64,000 nucleotides of DNA, taken from the NCBI GenBank assembly GCA_013396525.1, contig VWYX01000274.1:850794-914793 (forward strand). Direction: 5' to 3'. A program made the translations under genes and the position numbers. The stretch comes from Chaetorhynchus papuensis (lineage: Eukaryota > Chordata > Aves > Passeriformes > Rhipiduridae). The notes beneath the pieces were generated by a model. That model worked only from the letters and a program-made list of their open reading frames with translations, did not search any database and was not told the DNA's origin. Below, in pieces: positions 48,623 to 61,229 of the stretch. Within the stretch, counting starts at the first letter, position 1, and every line of letters begins with the position of its first letter.

Positions 48623-51600
48623 CAGACATATAGATTGTCATTCAGCCAAATTTCAGATTTCCTCCAATATTTCTGAGACAAATAAATTTAAATTACCTTT
48701 TATCTATAAACAGGCTAGTTTTGATGAATCAGCATTTTCTGATAAGAAGACATTTCATCAGCAAACACTGAACCAGCCTTAAAAACTAATTGCTACATGA
48801 AGAAATTCACGCTAGATCTTTCTTTTGTCATTAGAACAAATCAGTGAGATCCAGCTTGATTTGAATTGCATGTTGCAAAAGTACAAATAATAATAACATT
48901 TCTAGGAGCTGACTTTACATCTCAAAGGATTTTTTTAATGTTACTTTTCTACTTCCAAGCAGAAGCAGAGAGATTAAAACAATCCTAAAAAAAAAACCAT
49001 AAACCCCAAGTATTCTTTAATTACTTTACTTAGCAAGAGCCACGAATCAGGGACAGCTGCGTGAATTTTCATGCCATTTCCTCTGGAAGATAGAACTTCC
49101 AAAACTGATTTCCGGATTGAGTAATCAGTAATGGATATTTTTGGAAGAAAACCCTTGGATCAAAAATTTATGATGACACCAAACACTGCTAGTTCCCTAT
49201 TGCAGATGCCAAAGCAAGTTCTCCATCCCATTTTGGAGATCTTGTAATTCCTGCAGCCCAGAAGTACTGAATTTTTATCAAAACAGCTCAGCACAATCCT
49301 TTTACTTACTAATGTCAATACTGCTTTTTACCTCACTTTGTTCTTCTAATTTACAGAGACAATTTAGTCAGGGTAGATGTACTTGGACTTTTAAGGGTTT
49401 TTAAAACACTGGGACAGCAAAGTGAGATCTATTACAGTGGTGGGAAGATAGTATGAGTTACAGCACAATTACCACCATTTGGAGCAGCATTGTCATGTAG
49501 CTACGACGTAGCTTACATTAGGTAAAACAGCTCAAACACTGAATAGAACAATGTACTGCCTATAAATCTCCACACATCTTCTATTATTAGGAAAACTTCT
49601 TAAAATTCATATTTGATAAAGTAATAAACTTGCTTGATGTATAAGACCCCACGCACCAACTGCTGAAATACAATGAGGGCTGTTAAAAGGATAAACCTGT
49701 TGAATAAATCTGCTATGTAAAAATTTATCTCAATGTTATATATAATGAAACCCTTCTTAAACAAAAACCTGATAAAACAATAAACCTGTTCAAAGATTAA
49801 ATTTGCTGCACTCTAGGGCTATACTTCTCTGCTGTATTTGGAGCTGCCAGACAACTTTCAACCTGTTTAATTTCAGCAGTCCTGTTTTAACACCATTTTT
49901 TTTCTATTCTGTTTCAATCACCCCTGTGCTTGTAAAGTCTGGGAAGAGTCCTGCATTTCGAGTACAATCCGCTATAACGTTTCTGCCAATGAAAGTTAAC
50001 AGATGAACTTTTTCATATTTTCATGCTTTCATTTTTCTTGATACAGACACATCTCTAGGCATGAGTAACAGTTGTCCATTAGCTCGTTATAAAGGCACGG
50101 AAGAGAGTGGAGATGGAGAGAGATCTATGATGCAGAAACACTGGAGAGTGCCTAGAGCAAATGTTCATCCCTCCCTGGACTGCTGAGAGAGGATCTGCAC
50201 AATCTGTCCCTGTTAGTAATGATGTCCCGGAGGAATAAGTCAGTGTGAAGAGGATTTTAGTATTTTTGAAGAGGCAACCACCACTCTGCAGCATTAGCCA
50301 GTAAGACTGGTTCTTACTCATGAGATTCATGGTCTATTTGCTTGAACAAAAGCTCATAGATTTTGGCCTGGACTCCAGAAAACAATATTGTAGGCAGCCT
50401 AGGAGCTTTGCTAAAAAAATTTTCAGAAGAACACCCATGACTATATCAAGCATCTGGAGTGTTCTTTAATAGTGAGTAATGATATTTCTTTTGTCAGGCA
50501 GCTGGCACCTTCTGCCTCCTGACACGCTCTAACATCACTCTTACTTTGAAGGCCTTTGTTAGCTCTCAGCACACCTCCCACCACTCTCCAACTTTCTCTC
50601 TACCTCTGCACTCACCTTGTGAGAAACTCAAGAGAGCCGTCGCTGCCACACAGGACCTGCCATCATCCAGAAGCTGCTTTCACCTTTCCAGGGCTGATTT
50701 TGCACTAAACAATCCCCTTTCAGCTAAGTGTGGAAAGAGAGTTAGAGCAGGAGTTAAATATCCATGGATTATTTAATTCGCTCCCATAGCTAACACATGA
50801 AGATCCTGAGAGCTTCCGGGCATCTCTCAGGTGTTGCAGCCTTTCAAGGGCAAGCACCAAAACATTTCCTCTGGCTGCTGCTGGCCCCAGGAAGGCCAGC
50901 AATCGCTTTCCTCCTCATTGCTGAGGGCAAAACATCTCTCACCTTGAGTATCAGGACAACCAAACCTCACCTGGGTCAGCGGGGTGTCTGCTTGCCCTCT
51001 GCCAGGTGTGGATGGGGATGTTATCCCACCACAAGGATGTGGCTACTCTGGTAATTCTTGAAAAAAAATTATTCTTCCCTTGAAGAATTTTTTAGTGATC
51101 TCCCAGTTACAGGTGCTGTGCCTGTAGAGGAAAAAAAAAGGCTTAAGTGACATTTCGCCTTTGTTGTACATTTCCTATGAGCATTTTCTTGCAGGAGCCA
51201 CCCTCAGTCTCAGACACAGACTCACATCTGCCCTGACAGTGTGGTGGGTTTCTGCTGAGCCCAGTTCATGTGTCCCACGTGATGCCAGGGGGAGCTCAGG
51301 ACACTTGCACCTGTGCTTCCCATACTGATGGTCAGCTCAGGAGGAAAACACTGACAGCTGGGCATTAAACTCACCGAACCTGTGCAACGGAGGTGCAGAT
51401 AGAAACGAACTGTTCAAAAATTGGCATGAAATGCTGCCAGTAATATTCAGGATTCATCATTTTATTTTGGCAGGGATTTGTTTCACTGTAGGAAAGTACT
51501 TCCAGAGTCATCTTCCACTGAAAAATGTGAGATACTTCCAGAAACTGCAGTGAGCAAACCAATTAATCCTCTCTCAACTCCTTACAAGGGACTGTAACGA

Positions 51601-53559
51601 AAGGCCTAATTCCTAGAGACAAGGTCACTCCCCAGGAGCAGTTGGGCTGGCAGAAAACCCTGAAGTGTAGGGGAGGCATGTTCGATGCTGTCTTTACTCA
51701 AACTCAGAGCCAGCAGAGTTCCTTACAAGAACAGATCAAAAATTGCACGTTAGAGGAGCTACAGGGACTGCTCTCCCTGAGTGCAGGTACCAGACTCCTG
51801 CACCTGAGCTGAGTTAAACTCCCAGATCTGCCCTTCCATCCTTTCACAGGAAAGTTCAGATTTCATCTAATCAGTTTTGGACTTTCATTTTAAAAATTCC
51901 CCTTCAGTGGGACAGAGGACTTCTGTCATGAGCAACACAGGGACACCCAGCTCCTACCGATGGGGTTTGGTCACTTGTGAGGATCCAGCAAGAAGGGTGC
52001 TTGGGAGGTCTGTCCAAAGCAATGCATTGACAGTGTGGGACGGGCTCTGCAGGTCAGCCACAATCAACTCTCTACTGCACTAAATGAGGAGCCTTTTAAT
52101 GACCTCTGGTTGTTATTAATGTGCTGCCCAAGTCACCTCTTCCTTTCCAAAAATACAACAAGGCGTACCCAAATAACCACTCATGAGGTCACTGTGGGCA
52201 GGACCAAGACTAAAAACTTCAGTCTCGTGAGCATTGGGAGCATGAGGATGAATCCAGTGTGTCTGTGGTAAGAAACAACTGAGGTAAAGCTGTCAGATAC
52301 TAAAAATCCCAGTTTAAAAGATGTGGAAACGACATTGTGCTCATCGACACTTGAGTAAAAAGACAACACTGGTGATGCTAAAAGGACAAATAAAAGGCTG
52401 CAGGATGATGCTACCAGTGATGTGATACATTACACATTCTGGCCTCTAACAATCCTGCTGGTACTAATGAAAAATAGATGTTAAAATGTAACATTAAAAT
52501 TATCAAGAGCAATTAGCAATAATCATATCTGTGGGTCTCCATAGCAATTAGGAAATGAATTTGATTGTTGCACCGTTGTGCAGGACTCTTTTACCTCTCC
52601 CTCCTTGTGGTCTCCTCACATCCCAAAACACAGGCAGGGACATACACCCCTGTACACACGCACACACACTCGGGCTCTGCCTGTTTGTCGCTCACCTAAT
52701 GCTTGTTTGTTTTTTTCTCCCCCTTTCCAAACAGTCGCTGGACTCAGCTCAGGCACAGTGATCTGTAATCTCGCAGCCATTTTTCTGAACATAAGCAGCT
52801 TGCATTTAAAACTCTCCTGCTCATCTGTCTTCATTTGAAGACTGGGTTAAAAAATAAAATTAATGATTGCTATCAGAGAGAAGATGAGCAGCATCACCAG
52901 TGAAAAGTAGCACTGCCACATTTTACCAAGGCTAACATTTTTCACTGGCTGGAAATGGCTGGATATACTTGTAAACATTATTAAAAATAATAACTTAATG
53001 TTTCCTTCCTGTGACTAGCTAGCATTAGCAAGGTATTTTCAATTAGCATTTCCTCCAAGCAATGTAGGTCTTTTACTTCATTTTATTTAAAAAGGGATTT
53101 GTTTTCTAATTTTTTTACTTCTGCTGTTGTCAATAATAGAATTCAGTGGAATGGCTGCGGGTTTTTCCTCCCATCACTTACAGTTTGTAAACCACTGAGA
53201 GGGAATGCATGTGTTTGATTTTATTTGCTTTAGCATAGCCGTCCAATGAAAGAAACAGACATAAGTATGCATTTCAATCTGCTGTATAATCTTATGCGAG
53301 GCTTTAAAATACAAGTAAATAGCATCACACACTTAAATCAAGTCATTTTATTTTTAGGGAAAATAAACAAATAATAAAGTGATAAAATAATATAGATGCC
53401 TTTGCATTTTGTTTTGTAAGAAGACATGCAATACGAGTAAAACCACTCTAATATACTTCATCCAACATTTAGAATACCTAGTTAGTGGAGATTGTTGCAT
53501 TTCCAGTTCTAACAAGCCTCTCCTTGGTGGAATAATCTTAATTCATTACAAAACCACTA
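48623..53559. other. Non-coding sequence
   Basis: It is AT-rich with GC-richer patches at 50500-51060 and 51230-51320. The repeat-free segment 52840-53360 is another possible conserved element. No gene is recognised. Confidence 0.5.
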
Positions 53560-53574
53560 CATATATATATATGT
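53560..53574. repeat. Short (AT)n tract
   Basis: An alternating AT run about 13 bases long, flanked by C and GT, is self-complementary. Confidence 0.8.
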
Positions 53575-54380
53575 TTTTTAATGCTAAATAGGCAAATATT
53601 ATTGCAAAAGCAAAGTTGTTTCATGGGTTTGGGAGCCTCAAGGTGATAATTTCCTTCAAGTTCGACACCAAGTTTTTGAATATTTCAATTGATTGCGTTG
53701 GGCAATTCTCCATTCATTTAATCAGATTAACATATAACTTGCATATTCAACATCAATTTTACATTTTCTAATCCTATAATGCATAAAAAGTTGCATTGCC
53801 ATACAACAAGCTCCAAAAAGTTCTGTGTCTGTTGGTAAACTTTTAAGTAGCACATACATGCACACACAGAAATTTGACTAGGGGAACCAATTATCTGCTT
53901 AAATTGATAGACAACAACTTCTGGACATAAAAATGCATCAATTACTTACCTGGAAGTAAAGGTCCATGCTCTACATATAACATATTATCAATTTCAAGAG
54001 AAAAAAGAAATATTTTTCTTCTGTTCATGTATCTGCTAATTAAAAATTTACTTTCTAAGTACAGTGTGAAACCTTCAATGTCCTCTAATATTTCATAAAC
54101 CTCTAATAGCAAAACTTAGTGGCCCATTTAGTAGTTTGCAACTGCTTTTGAGATAGGTCCTGATTCAGAAAGCCCTGAAACGCTGACATTTCATTGACTG
54201 GTCACAATTTCTTATATGCTGGTAACAAAACAATCCTGGAATACAAGAATCATGAACTCTGTGTATCAATCCATCATTCAGAATTGCTTTCATAAAAGAA
54301 ACATTAATGTTCCAGCCACCTACATGTGAAGGTACCACACAGCTTTTCTGTAGCTGGAACCAGCTATGTAAGTCAAAGGG
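53575..54380. other. AT-rich non-coding sequence
   Basis: Nothing is recognised beyond a CCTGATTCAGAAAG-like string at about 54158, which recalls ancient repeat fragments but is too short to call. Confidence 0.5.
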
Positions 54381-54400
54381 TGTTTAACCATGGTTAAACA
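54381..54400. repeat. Perfect 20-bp palindrome
   Basis: The ten-base arms TGTTTAACCA and TGGTTAAACA are exact reverse complements with no spacer, centred on CCATGG. Pairing stops at both outer flanks. Confidence 0.9.
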
Positions 54401-57400
54401 TATTTCAGACAATAGCAATCCCTTCCCAGGAAACAAAAGCTTGGTATGCCACACAATTATCCAATGTTAGTCATGAAATGAACATCTAAACACAAGCTGA
54501 AATGGACTCAGTGCAGCACCCCAAATCCATAGTTATTCCACGGAAATGGAATTATTGGCATGTTAAAGTTTCAGATTTACTGCACACAACAAAGATCAGC
54601 CTTCCCCTTGCAATCCCAGAAGGAAAATCTACTGCAGTAATGCTGAGATCCATTTAAAGAGCATATGTATGTAAAGGATTGGGCCCTAAATCTGGGTAGA
54701 CATTTACTTCCATATGCAGATAATGTGTTATATGGAGCCAGTACAATAAAGTCTCAGAGTGAGACAAAGCATCATAAAGATGGCACAGCAAGATGAGTAT
54801 ATCAGCATGTGGAGTACTCAGGTTACAAATATCCTCTTTAGTTGCTGCATCAAAATTTTAGAAACTTTGGTGTTGAAATTAAAGTTGTTGAGCTGCTGAC
54901 CAGCAAGAGCATTCCTGGGCTCTGCAGTGAATGTGTCACATTGTACATAGTGTGCTGGACTCAGTCATGAGTCAGTCATGCTCTGGCTCCTGCCACCTCT
55001 GAGTTCCTACCCCTTTTAAAGTTAGTCCTGCTTGGAGTTACATTTCTGTAGTTGTAACAGCAAACAAACATTTTTTTTTGTTTGGAAATATGTTTAAAAT
55101 ATGTGTGTGTATGTACTGTGCATGTACACATTTGTTTCCACACTTGCCGTAGAGAGGAAACCATTTTATGGCAAGTATCCAGCCCTTCACATTATTTCTC
55201 TGGCAAACGCTAAAATGTCTGTCAACATCGTGTAAACAGGCTGGCAGGGAATTTTGAAGAAAGAAAATGAAAGCTGCCATTTATTCTGTGCATGACACCA
55301 TTTAAACATTTTTCAAAACATTAAATGTTGAATTGCCGTTTAAAATTTTGAATCATTCATCAACATGACATAAGGTGGCATGCATGTCCTTATAAATTCA
55401 AACAGATCAATCCCAGAATCACCTACTAAAAAGCAATCAAGAACCTCAAAGCATGTGAAGGTGCTATAAACCATGGCAGATAGCACAGGGATAAGATGAT
55501 GCTGAGCAGCACATCTGGTCGTGGTCCTCTACACAAAGCATGGTTTAATTTTGCAGAATTTAAGGGTGTACAATCCCAGGTTGTCAGTATTTGCTCAGAT
55601 TGGCTCTGGGGGTTAAGGAAGAAACCTTTTCACCCTGCAGACTCATTTGCAGCCTTGTGTGGCTTCGCAGGTCAGTTGCTCAGGAATGGCCCTGTCCAGG
55701 AAGGGATGCCAGAAATGCTGTGCAGCATCTGATGGAATCTCAGCAGATGCTGGGGGAGGCATTTCCCCACTTCAGTGTGCCCACCCTGCACTCTGAGTCC
55801 TGGGCTGATTCCACCCCAACACACACAATCTCTGAAGGTTTGGTAAGAACTTCAGCAAGGAATAACATCATTTAAACATTCCTTTGAATACATCCTGCTG
55901 ATCCCAGTGATTTGTTGGGCACCTCACTGTTTGTTGTGTGACAAGTTGGACTTTGGACAAGGTCAGCTCTTGAATCTTGATTATGTTTTTTTCCCCTTGA
56001 GCCAGAAGACATTGATTTGTACATCTAGTTTACCTTGTTTTCTTAGCCATTTGTGACACAGTACAACAGTTCCCATCGAAAAAAGTGTCATGTAAATAAA
56101 TTACAACTTAGGACGTATACATTAAATAATTTTATAAATGAACTTTAAAAATGAAGGAATAAAAAATGCCAGTCCCAACTTCTATGGCTGCAGTGATTAT
56201 TCTGATCATGTTGTCATGTGTAATGAAGCACAGTCCCATCATTAATCAAAAGAACCAATCAGATAACTAATTTAGGCAATATTCTTTACCACAGGACATG
56301 TCGGTCAGTAAAAATGCATTAAAATAGCAAAAGATCAATAGTAGACACTAGGGACTGTGTTTACAAACCAGTCTTAAACTTTAGGGTATTATATTCTCAG
56401 TCATACTGGGAATCTGATTTTTTTAAGGATAAAACAACATATAAGATAAATGCTGAGATTTTATTTTCAGTTAATAATGTGCATTAGAAGCTGTCTGCTG
56501 CAAATGTATGAATTGCTGTGTTATTTAATGATTTCCACAAAAGTGTGTTTAGCTACTTTCTAAATACACTCTAACTAGACTGGAGTGACACTGCACAGGA
56601 AAGAGTTGGCAGGTTCAGGATTTACCGATGTGTGCCTTCAATACCTTATGTGGAAGCCCACATCAAACACTGTGCCTGGCAAACACTATTTATGTTCTGC
56701 CTTGGGCAGCCTTGTGTTTTACATAGTCAATACCTTTATTTAAATGCAGATTGAAGGGACTTTGTTGCAAGCAGAGGCATACTTACACTTTTTCTAACTT
56801 GGATCCTTTTATTCCTTAGGAATGAGACCTTCTTTATATTTTTTTTTTTTTGCAAATTATTCCGATAATGAGAAAGCGCATTTCAGATATGAAATATTTC
56901 CATTGGGTTTAATCCTTTCAGGATGGTAGAGGGAAAAGTAGAACAGAGCCTTAGAATAACTGTGCACAGGTAAGGTCAGCTGCCCAGCTGCACATGCAGC
57001 ATCACCCTGCTGAACTCTGTCTGGAGAGCAATTCCCCCGTGCCTGCACAGCTGTTCCCAGCTCCAGTGCCAGCCTAGAGAGTCACTTACTTGTTAATAGT
57101 AGTGTAGAACCACAAAGGAGGTCTCAGTGCTTAACCAAAATGGTTTTGTGCTGCATCATCCACCTTTCACACACAGGACTCGTGGACAGAGGGAGTGCTC
57201 AAACACTGACAGGACACCTTCAGGGACAGGAACAGTGTATTAGGCAGATGCAACATTTATAGGGCCTCTGTTTGGGAAAACACATCTTATTTTCAATAAT
57301 ACTGAAGAGCTTTCAATCCTGCTGTAAACAAAGCAGAGCTGTAAGCAGCAGTGCAGTGGGGAGAGACAATTGGCACCTTCATCAAACGTGCTGTAGCTTG

Positions 57401-57539
57401 GCCTGCACAACAACAGCTCACCTGATTGCTAAAAGTTGTTTCCACCAGCCCCATCTTGTACCAGCCTCTGCAACACTGTCCTGTGACCACGTGGGAAAGG
57501 AGGAATGGATGACTGAGTCATACTTTGCTACTTTCATGG
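54401..57539. other. Non-coding sequence
   Basis: A T run lies at 56839-56851. Frames at 55496-55875 overlap and have no domain. No gene is seen. Confidence 0.55.
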
Positions 57540-57555
57540 AAAAAAAAAAAAAAAA
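57540..57555 (+). repeat. A-rich homopolymer beside a CR1 end
   Basis: A run of about 16 A lies 28 bases before the recognisable CR1 terminus. The minus-strand frame at 57418-57837, rich in Phe and Leu, is produced by this and the following A-rich tract. Confidence 0.8.
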
Positions 57556-57582
57556 TCCTACAATTGGGAAGAATAAACATAG

Positions 57583-57627
57583 AATCACAGAACCATAGAA
57601 ATGGCCTTGAAGATCATCTAGGTCTTG
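57583..57627 (-). mobile_element. CR1 LINE 3' terminus (antisense)
   Basis: AGAATCACAGAACCATAGAA, then a TTGAAGATCATCTAG block, is the complement of the CR1 3' end. In its sense, CR1 ends with repeats of an ATTCTATG-type unit. The element therefore points to the minus strand. From 57629 the match is lost in an A/C-rich tract, perhaps a later insertion or expansion. It probably belongs to the same insertion as the body at 58061-58337. Confidence 0.65.
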
Positions 57628-58060
57628 AAAGGAAAAGGAAAAGAAAAACAACCCTCCCCACTCCAAAACCAACCAAACAAGAAAACCCACCAAAACCAAA
57701 AAAAACCCACAATAACCTACACTGCAGTTATTCCAAAAGGGCAGCAGGGCCTGGCTACAAGATACACCCCACGTGAGGAGTGCCTGCAGATCAGCCATGT
57801 CCTCGTGCTGCCACAGGTCACAATCTGTCGCAGTCATACCTGCAGTTGAATATCTGGTTGCACTCAGTGGACTATATGTATTTCACATTATTGGATTCCT
57901 GGCCAAATTACTCATACTTCTGGCCTCCACAATATTCTGTGTGCTGAGATTCTGTGATGATGGGTAGAAAAAAACCCAAGGGCTTTTCTTCTACAGGGAA
58001 GTAAAATTTTAAACCTGCTGCCTGTTTCACACAACACCTCCTAGCTCTTGAACAATCCTT
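57628..58060. other. Diverged sequence between two CR1-like segments
   Basis: An A/C-rich low-complexity tract at 57630-57720 is followed by sequence in which I see no clear CR1 match. By position it should correspond to the CR1 3' region, heavily decayed or replaced. Confidence 0.35.
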
Positions 58061-58337
58061 CCCACCTCTATGTTTTGCACATCTCTATCTCATCTTCTCA
58101 TGGCCATCTCTTTTCTGAGCCAAAAAGTGCTGATCTATTTAATCTTTCTTCACCCAGGAAGCTATTTGGTGTCTTGTGGGATTTCTCAGCAACTTCTCCA
58201 GTTCAGCAATGGTTCTGGTGCCTCCAAGGTGGCCTATAAACATGGAAATACTGAGGATGTCACCAAAAATATCCCAAAAATCACTAATTATTCCTGTGCT
58301 CCTGGCATGGGGACCAGGCACCGCCCAGAACTGTCCC
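58061..58337 (-). mobile_element. Ancient CR1-type LINE fragment (antisense)
   Basis: In plus-strand order the blocks are CACCTCTATG, CATCTCTATCTCATC, CATCTCTTTTCTGAGCC, then CTATTTAATCTTTCTTCACC, then GGAAGCTATTTGGTG, and finally a decayed CACCGCCCAGAACTG. The same order occurs in old CR1/L3-like copies abundant in turtles and crocodilians. Divergence is high, so this insertion likely predates birds or dates to their base. The element runs toward the minus strand. Confidence 0.65.
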
Positions 58338-58373
58338 ACAGAACACTTTAAACAGTTGGTTGGGATGGGTTTT

Positions 58374-58420
58374 AATGCTCGAGTGCTTAACAGTAAGCAT
58401 ATGCTTAAACATTTTAACAC
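58374..58420 (+). repeat. Possible ancient repeat fragment
   Basis: GAGTGCTTAACAGTAAGCAT followed by ATGCTTAAACATTTT resembles the 'AAGCA(T/C)(A/G)TGCTTAAGTGCTTTGCTGAAT' motif recurrent in amniote genomes. It is short and diverged. The family is not named with confidence. Confidence 0.3.
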
Positions 58421-59682
58421 CTGACAGGTTTGATAAATGAGCTGATAGGAGGCTACTACTGTAGTCAGAAATACACCTAGTAGTACTTTCAGAGAAGCGT
58501 AAAAACGTCTGAGATATTAGAACTGCTGAGGACCCTTGCATTCTGTTATTTCAAGAGATTTTTATAAGATAGTATTTGCTGATGTTTTTCTTAAAAACAC
58601 AGAACCGTATTTTATTTTACATAATTCAATTACTTCTTTCTATCCAATAAAATAAGCTCATTCAAATAAAATCAGAATTACTTCCCTCTTTTGGCTAGGG
58701 TACAGCATCTTTTGTACCCAGCTAAGCAATCTTCACAGTGCTTGGCAATAATCCTGCTTAGAAGGGCAGGATTTAGAACAGATGCAGACTTCTCCATGTT
58801 GGGGTGCTACCAAGTTCTCTGTTGATTAGTAGGGTGCATAATTGGGTATGACAGAATATAGATTTCTGGCAGAAAATAATTTCTAATGGGAGAAGCCACT
58901 TGCTGAGGACACCCACTTCAATTAAAGGTAGACCAAGACTCTAAGTTAGGATGTTAACCCTATGACTTCTCCCAGACTCACTATTTTTGCTTTTAGAAGC
59001 TGAGATTCATTGTTTGGTTGTGTCATTAACAGAAAAACAATCACAAAAATAATTCACAAACTTAGAACTGGAAACAAGGGTTCACCTGAAAATAGTTTTC
59101 TGAAGCTGTCTTTCATGCAGCAATAACCTTTGACAATGGAATACTATTTAAATATTATGCAAGCACTATATTCTGATATACACTAACTTCCAGCTAAGCG
59201 AAAGATCTCAAAGACATTTAATTTTTAAACTAACCATTGATGGGGAGGGGGGAAGTTACGCTCTCTGCGTGCACAGTGTCAACCTTCTGTGCTATTGCCC
59301 TTGCAAGTCCCTCCCAAACTAAAATGAAAGGAGTGAAAAAACAAATTCTGACTCATCACAGAAGTTCTGAGGAGATTAGGGTCTGTTTAGATGCCATGCT
59401 ACGATGCCTGTTACAAAGCCCACTTGAGTCAAACAGAGCCTTTCTATTGGCTTAAATTTTGCCTGTGTTTTAATTAAAACTGATCTCAAAGCAACAAGTC
59501 TTTTGTGTTTTAATACCTTCATCTGCTTATTTTTGACCAGGCAGCATGTCCACCTCACTCTAAAGGAAACGAAAGGGTGAAGCAGCCTGTGTTACAGACA
59601 GGCATGGGGATATGAGGTTGCCATGAACCAGATCAGAGTCCCTGCTTTAGCATGTGTTTATCTCCTTGAAATCAGCAATAAT
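58421..59682. other. AT-rich non-coding sequence
   Basis: No gene is recognised. Short frames only. Confidence 0.55.
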
Positions 59683-59735
59683 CCTTATGTGCTTAACGTA
59701 AGGCATGTGCTCAAGTGCTTCATTTGATTAAAGCC
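59683..59735 (+). repeat. Possible ancient repeat fragment
   Basis: TGTGCTTAACGTAAGGCATG, then TGCTCAAGTGCTTCATTTGAT, matches the same recurrent 'TAAAGCATGTGCTTAAGTGCTTTGCTG' amniote motif seen 1.3 kb upstream. The match is better here but still diverged. Confidence 0.35.
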
Positions 59736-59914
59736 TGACTGATTGGGTAAAGGATTTTGATCTTGGCCTCTCCTTTGGAAAGAAAAAGAAAGAAAACAGA
59801 GATCAGCCCTAGACAATCATATTTAAAGCGCTATGTGTGCCACTGTTGCTGCTCCAGGGGAGCGATGAGCTCACCTGCCATGAGAGGAACCCTGCAGCTT
59901 CGTGCATGGGCTCA
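59736..59914. other. Non-coding sequence
   Basis: Nothing is recognised before the tandem duplication. Confidence 0.5.
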
Positions 59915-59998
59915 CATTTTGTGACACAGACCCCCCCAGCTGGGCCGTGGTGGTTGCATTTTGTGACACAGACTGGCTGCCAGGCCATGGGGATTGGC
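59915..59998 (+). repeat. 42-bp imperfect tandem duplication
   Basis: The string CATTTTGTGACACAGAC occurs at 59915 and again at 59957. The sequence after it (CCAGCTGGGCCGTGG versus CTGCCAGGCCATGG) is also related, so the unit of about 42 bases was duplicated and has since diverged, with a C(7) run in the first copy. Plus-strand frames through here (59837-60262) show no domain. Confidence 0.75.
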
Positions 59999-61146
59999 TA
60001 TCAGTGGTTTCCTGCAGCTGATGGAAAGGGCACGGTGTCACGGTGGTGTAGAGCTGTATCTTCACCAGCGTCACCCCTGAGGACTCCACACCCCACCAGG
60101 CTCTGGGGCCCGGCACTGCACCGGCTCCTGGGACGGTGTGCAGGATCCATGCAAAGCACAGCAATGGGGAATTGCCCAGGCATGACAGTGAGAGAACTCA
60201 GCAGTGCTCGGCACTGCCAGCTTGCTCCTGGGCTACTGCAGTTTCCCAAAGTAGCCTCTTAAAAGCTGCCACCAAAATTCCCATAGCTCAAGCTCTCCTC
60301 TCTGCCACGTCCACGTCTCCTGGGTGGCTGGGAATGGCCCGTGAGGGTTACAGATCCAGAGGGGACAGCAGGGAGGAGTGCAAGGACAAAGAGTTATACA
60401 ACTTGCACATTGCACACTTACACAAAACTTCTGGAGTTGTTCCACAGCGTCTGTATCAACTTTCTCTTGCACAAAAGGTTTCACTCCGAGTCTTTTGAAA
60501 AGTGCTGGCCTACGATCACAGACAAGGCTCACATGGAGAGTGCAGCAATTCGCAGAGTTAAAAATGTCAGCTGCTTAACACTACCCAGCAACAGTACAAA
60601 CCAAGATGGGAAACATATCGAGCTGGAACTACAGGGGAATTTCAGGCATAAAACGTAATTGCTCCAACTGGAGTTTAGCCAGCACACCAGGATTCACACC
60701 CCTGTCCTGCAAAAATAATGCAATGAGGTGTGTGAACTGCAAATAATCATGACCTCAAGTTTATGACTTACAGACATCTTAGCATGGTTTTTCCAGCAAT
60801 GCTGTCCTCTCCCAGCACCATACTGGGACTTTTGGCCCATGTTGACTCAAAGAGAATATTGCCCACTGATTTGAACATTACAGTAATAAACAGAGATAAT
60901 AATTTGTAGAGAGAATATGAAGAGAGATACAACAAACTATTAAATTCCTTATTACATCTACATTGAAATTTGTGCCCCAGAAAAAAAAAAAATCAATCTT
61001 AACTTACTGCCATGATTCCCTTCATATTAAAAAAGATTTTATTGTACCACAGGTCTAATGTTAGCGATCAAAGTGTTTTCAGAAAAAATCCCATTTGTTC
61101 TGTGGAAAATGTTTCAAGGAGATATTTCCTTTCCTTGAGGAACAAA
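59999..61146. other. Non-coding sequence, GC-richer to 60360
   Basis: Overlapping open frames on both strands at 59837-60660 are compositional, and no product is recognised. An A-rich run lies near 60980. Confidence 0.5.
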
Positions 61147-61229
61147 ATAATAATAATAGTAATAGTAATAATAGTAATAGTAGTAGTAGTAGTAGTAATA
61201 ATAATAATAATAATAATAATAATAGTAAT
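61147..61229 (+). repeat. (AAT/AGT)n compound microsatellite
   Basis: About 27 trinucleotide units alternate between AAT and AGT, with the AGT block in the middle (61173-61196). On the minus strand this reads as poly-Leu or poly-Ile, which explains spurious open frames such as 61079-61507. Confidence 0.95.

Noticed and set aside
57418..57837. 139-codon minus-strand frame rich in Phe, Leu and Trp
   Set aside because: It is driven by the A-rich tracts beside and inside a CR1 relic, with no domain.
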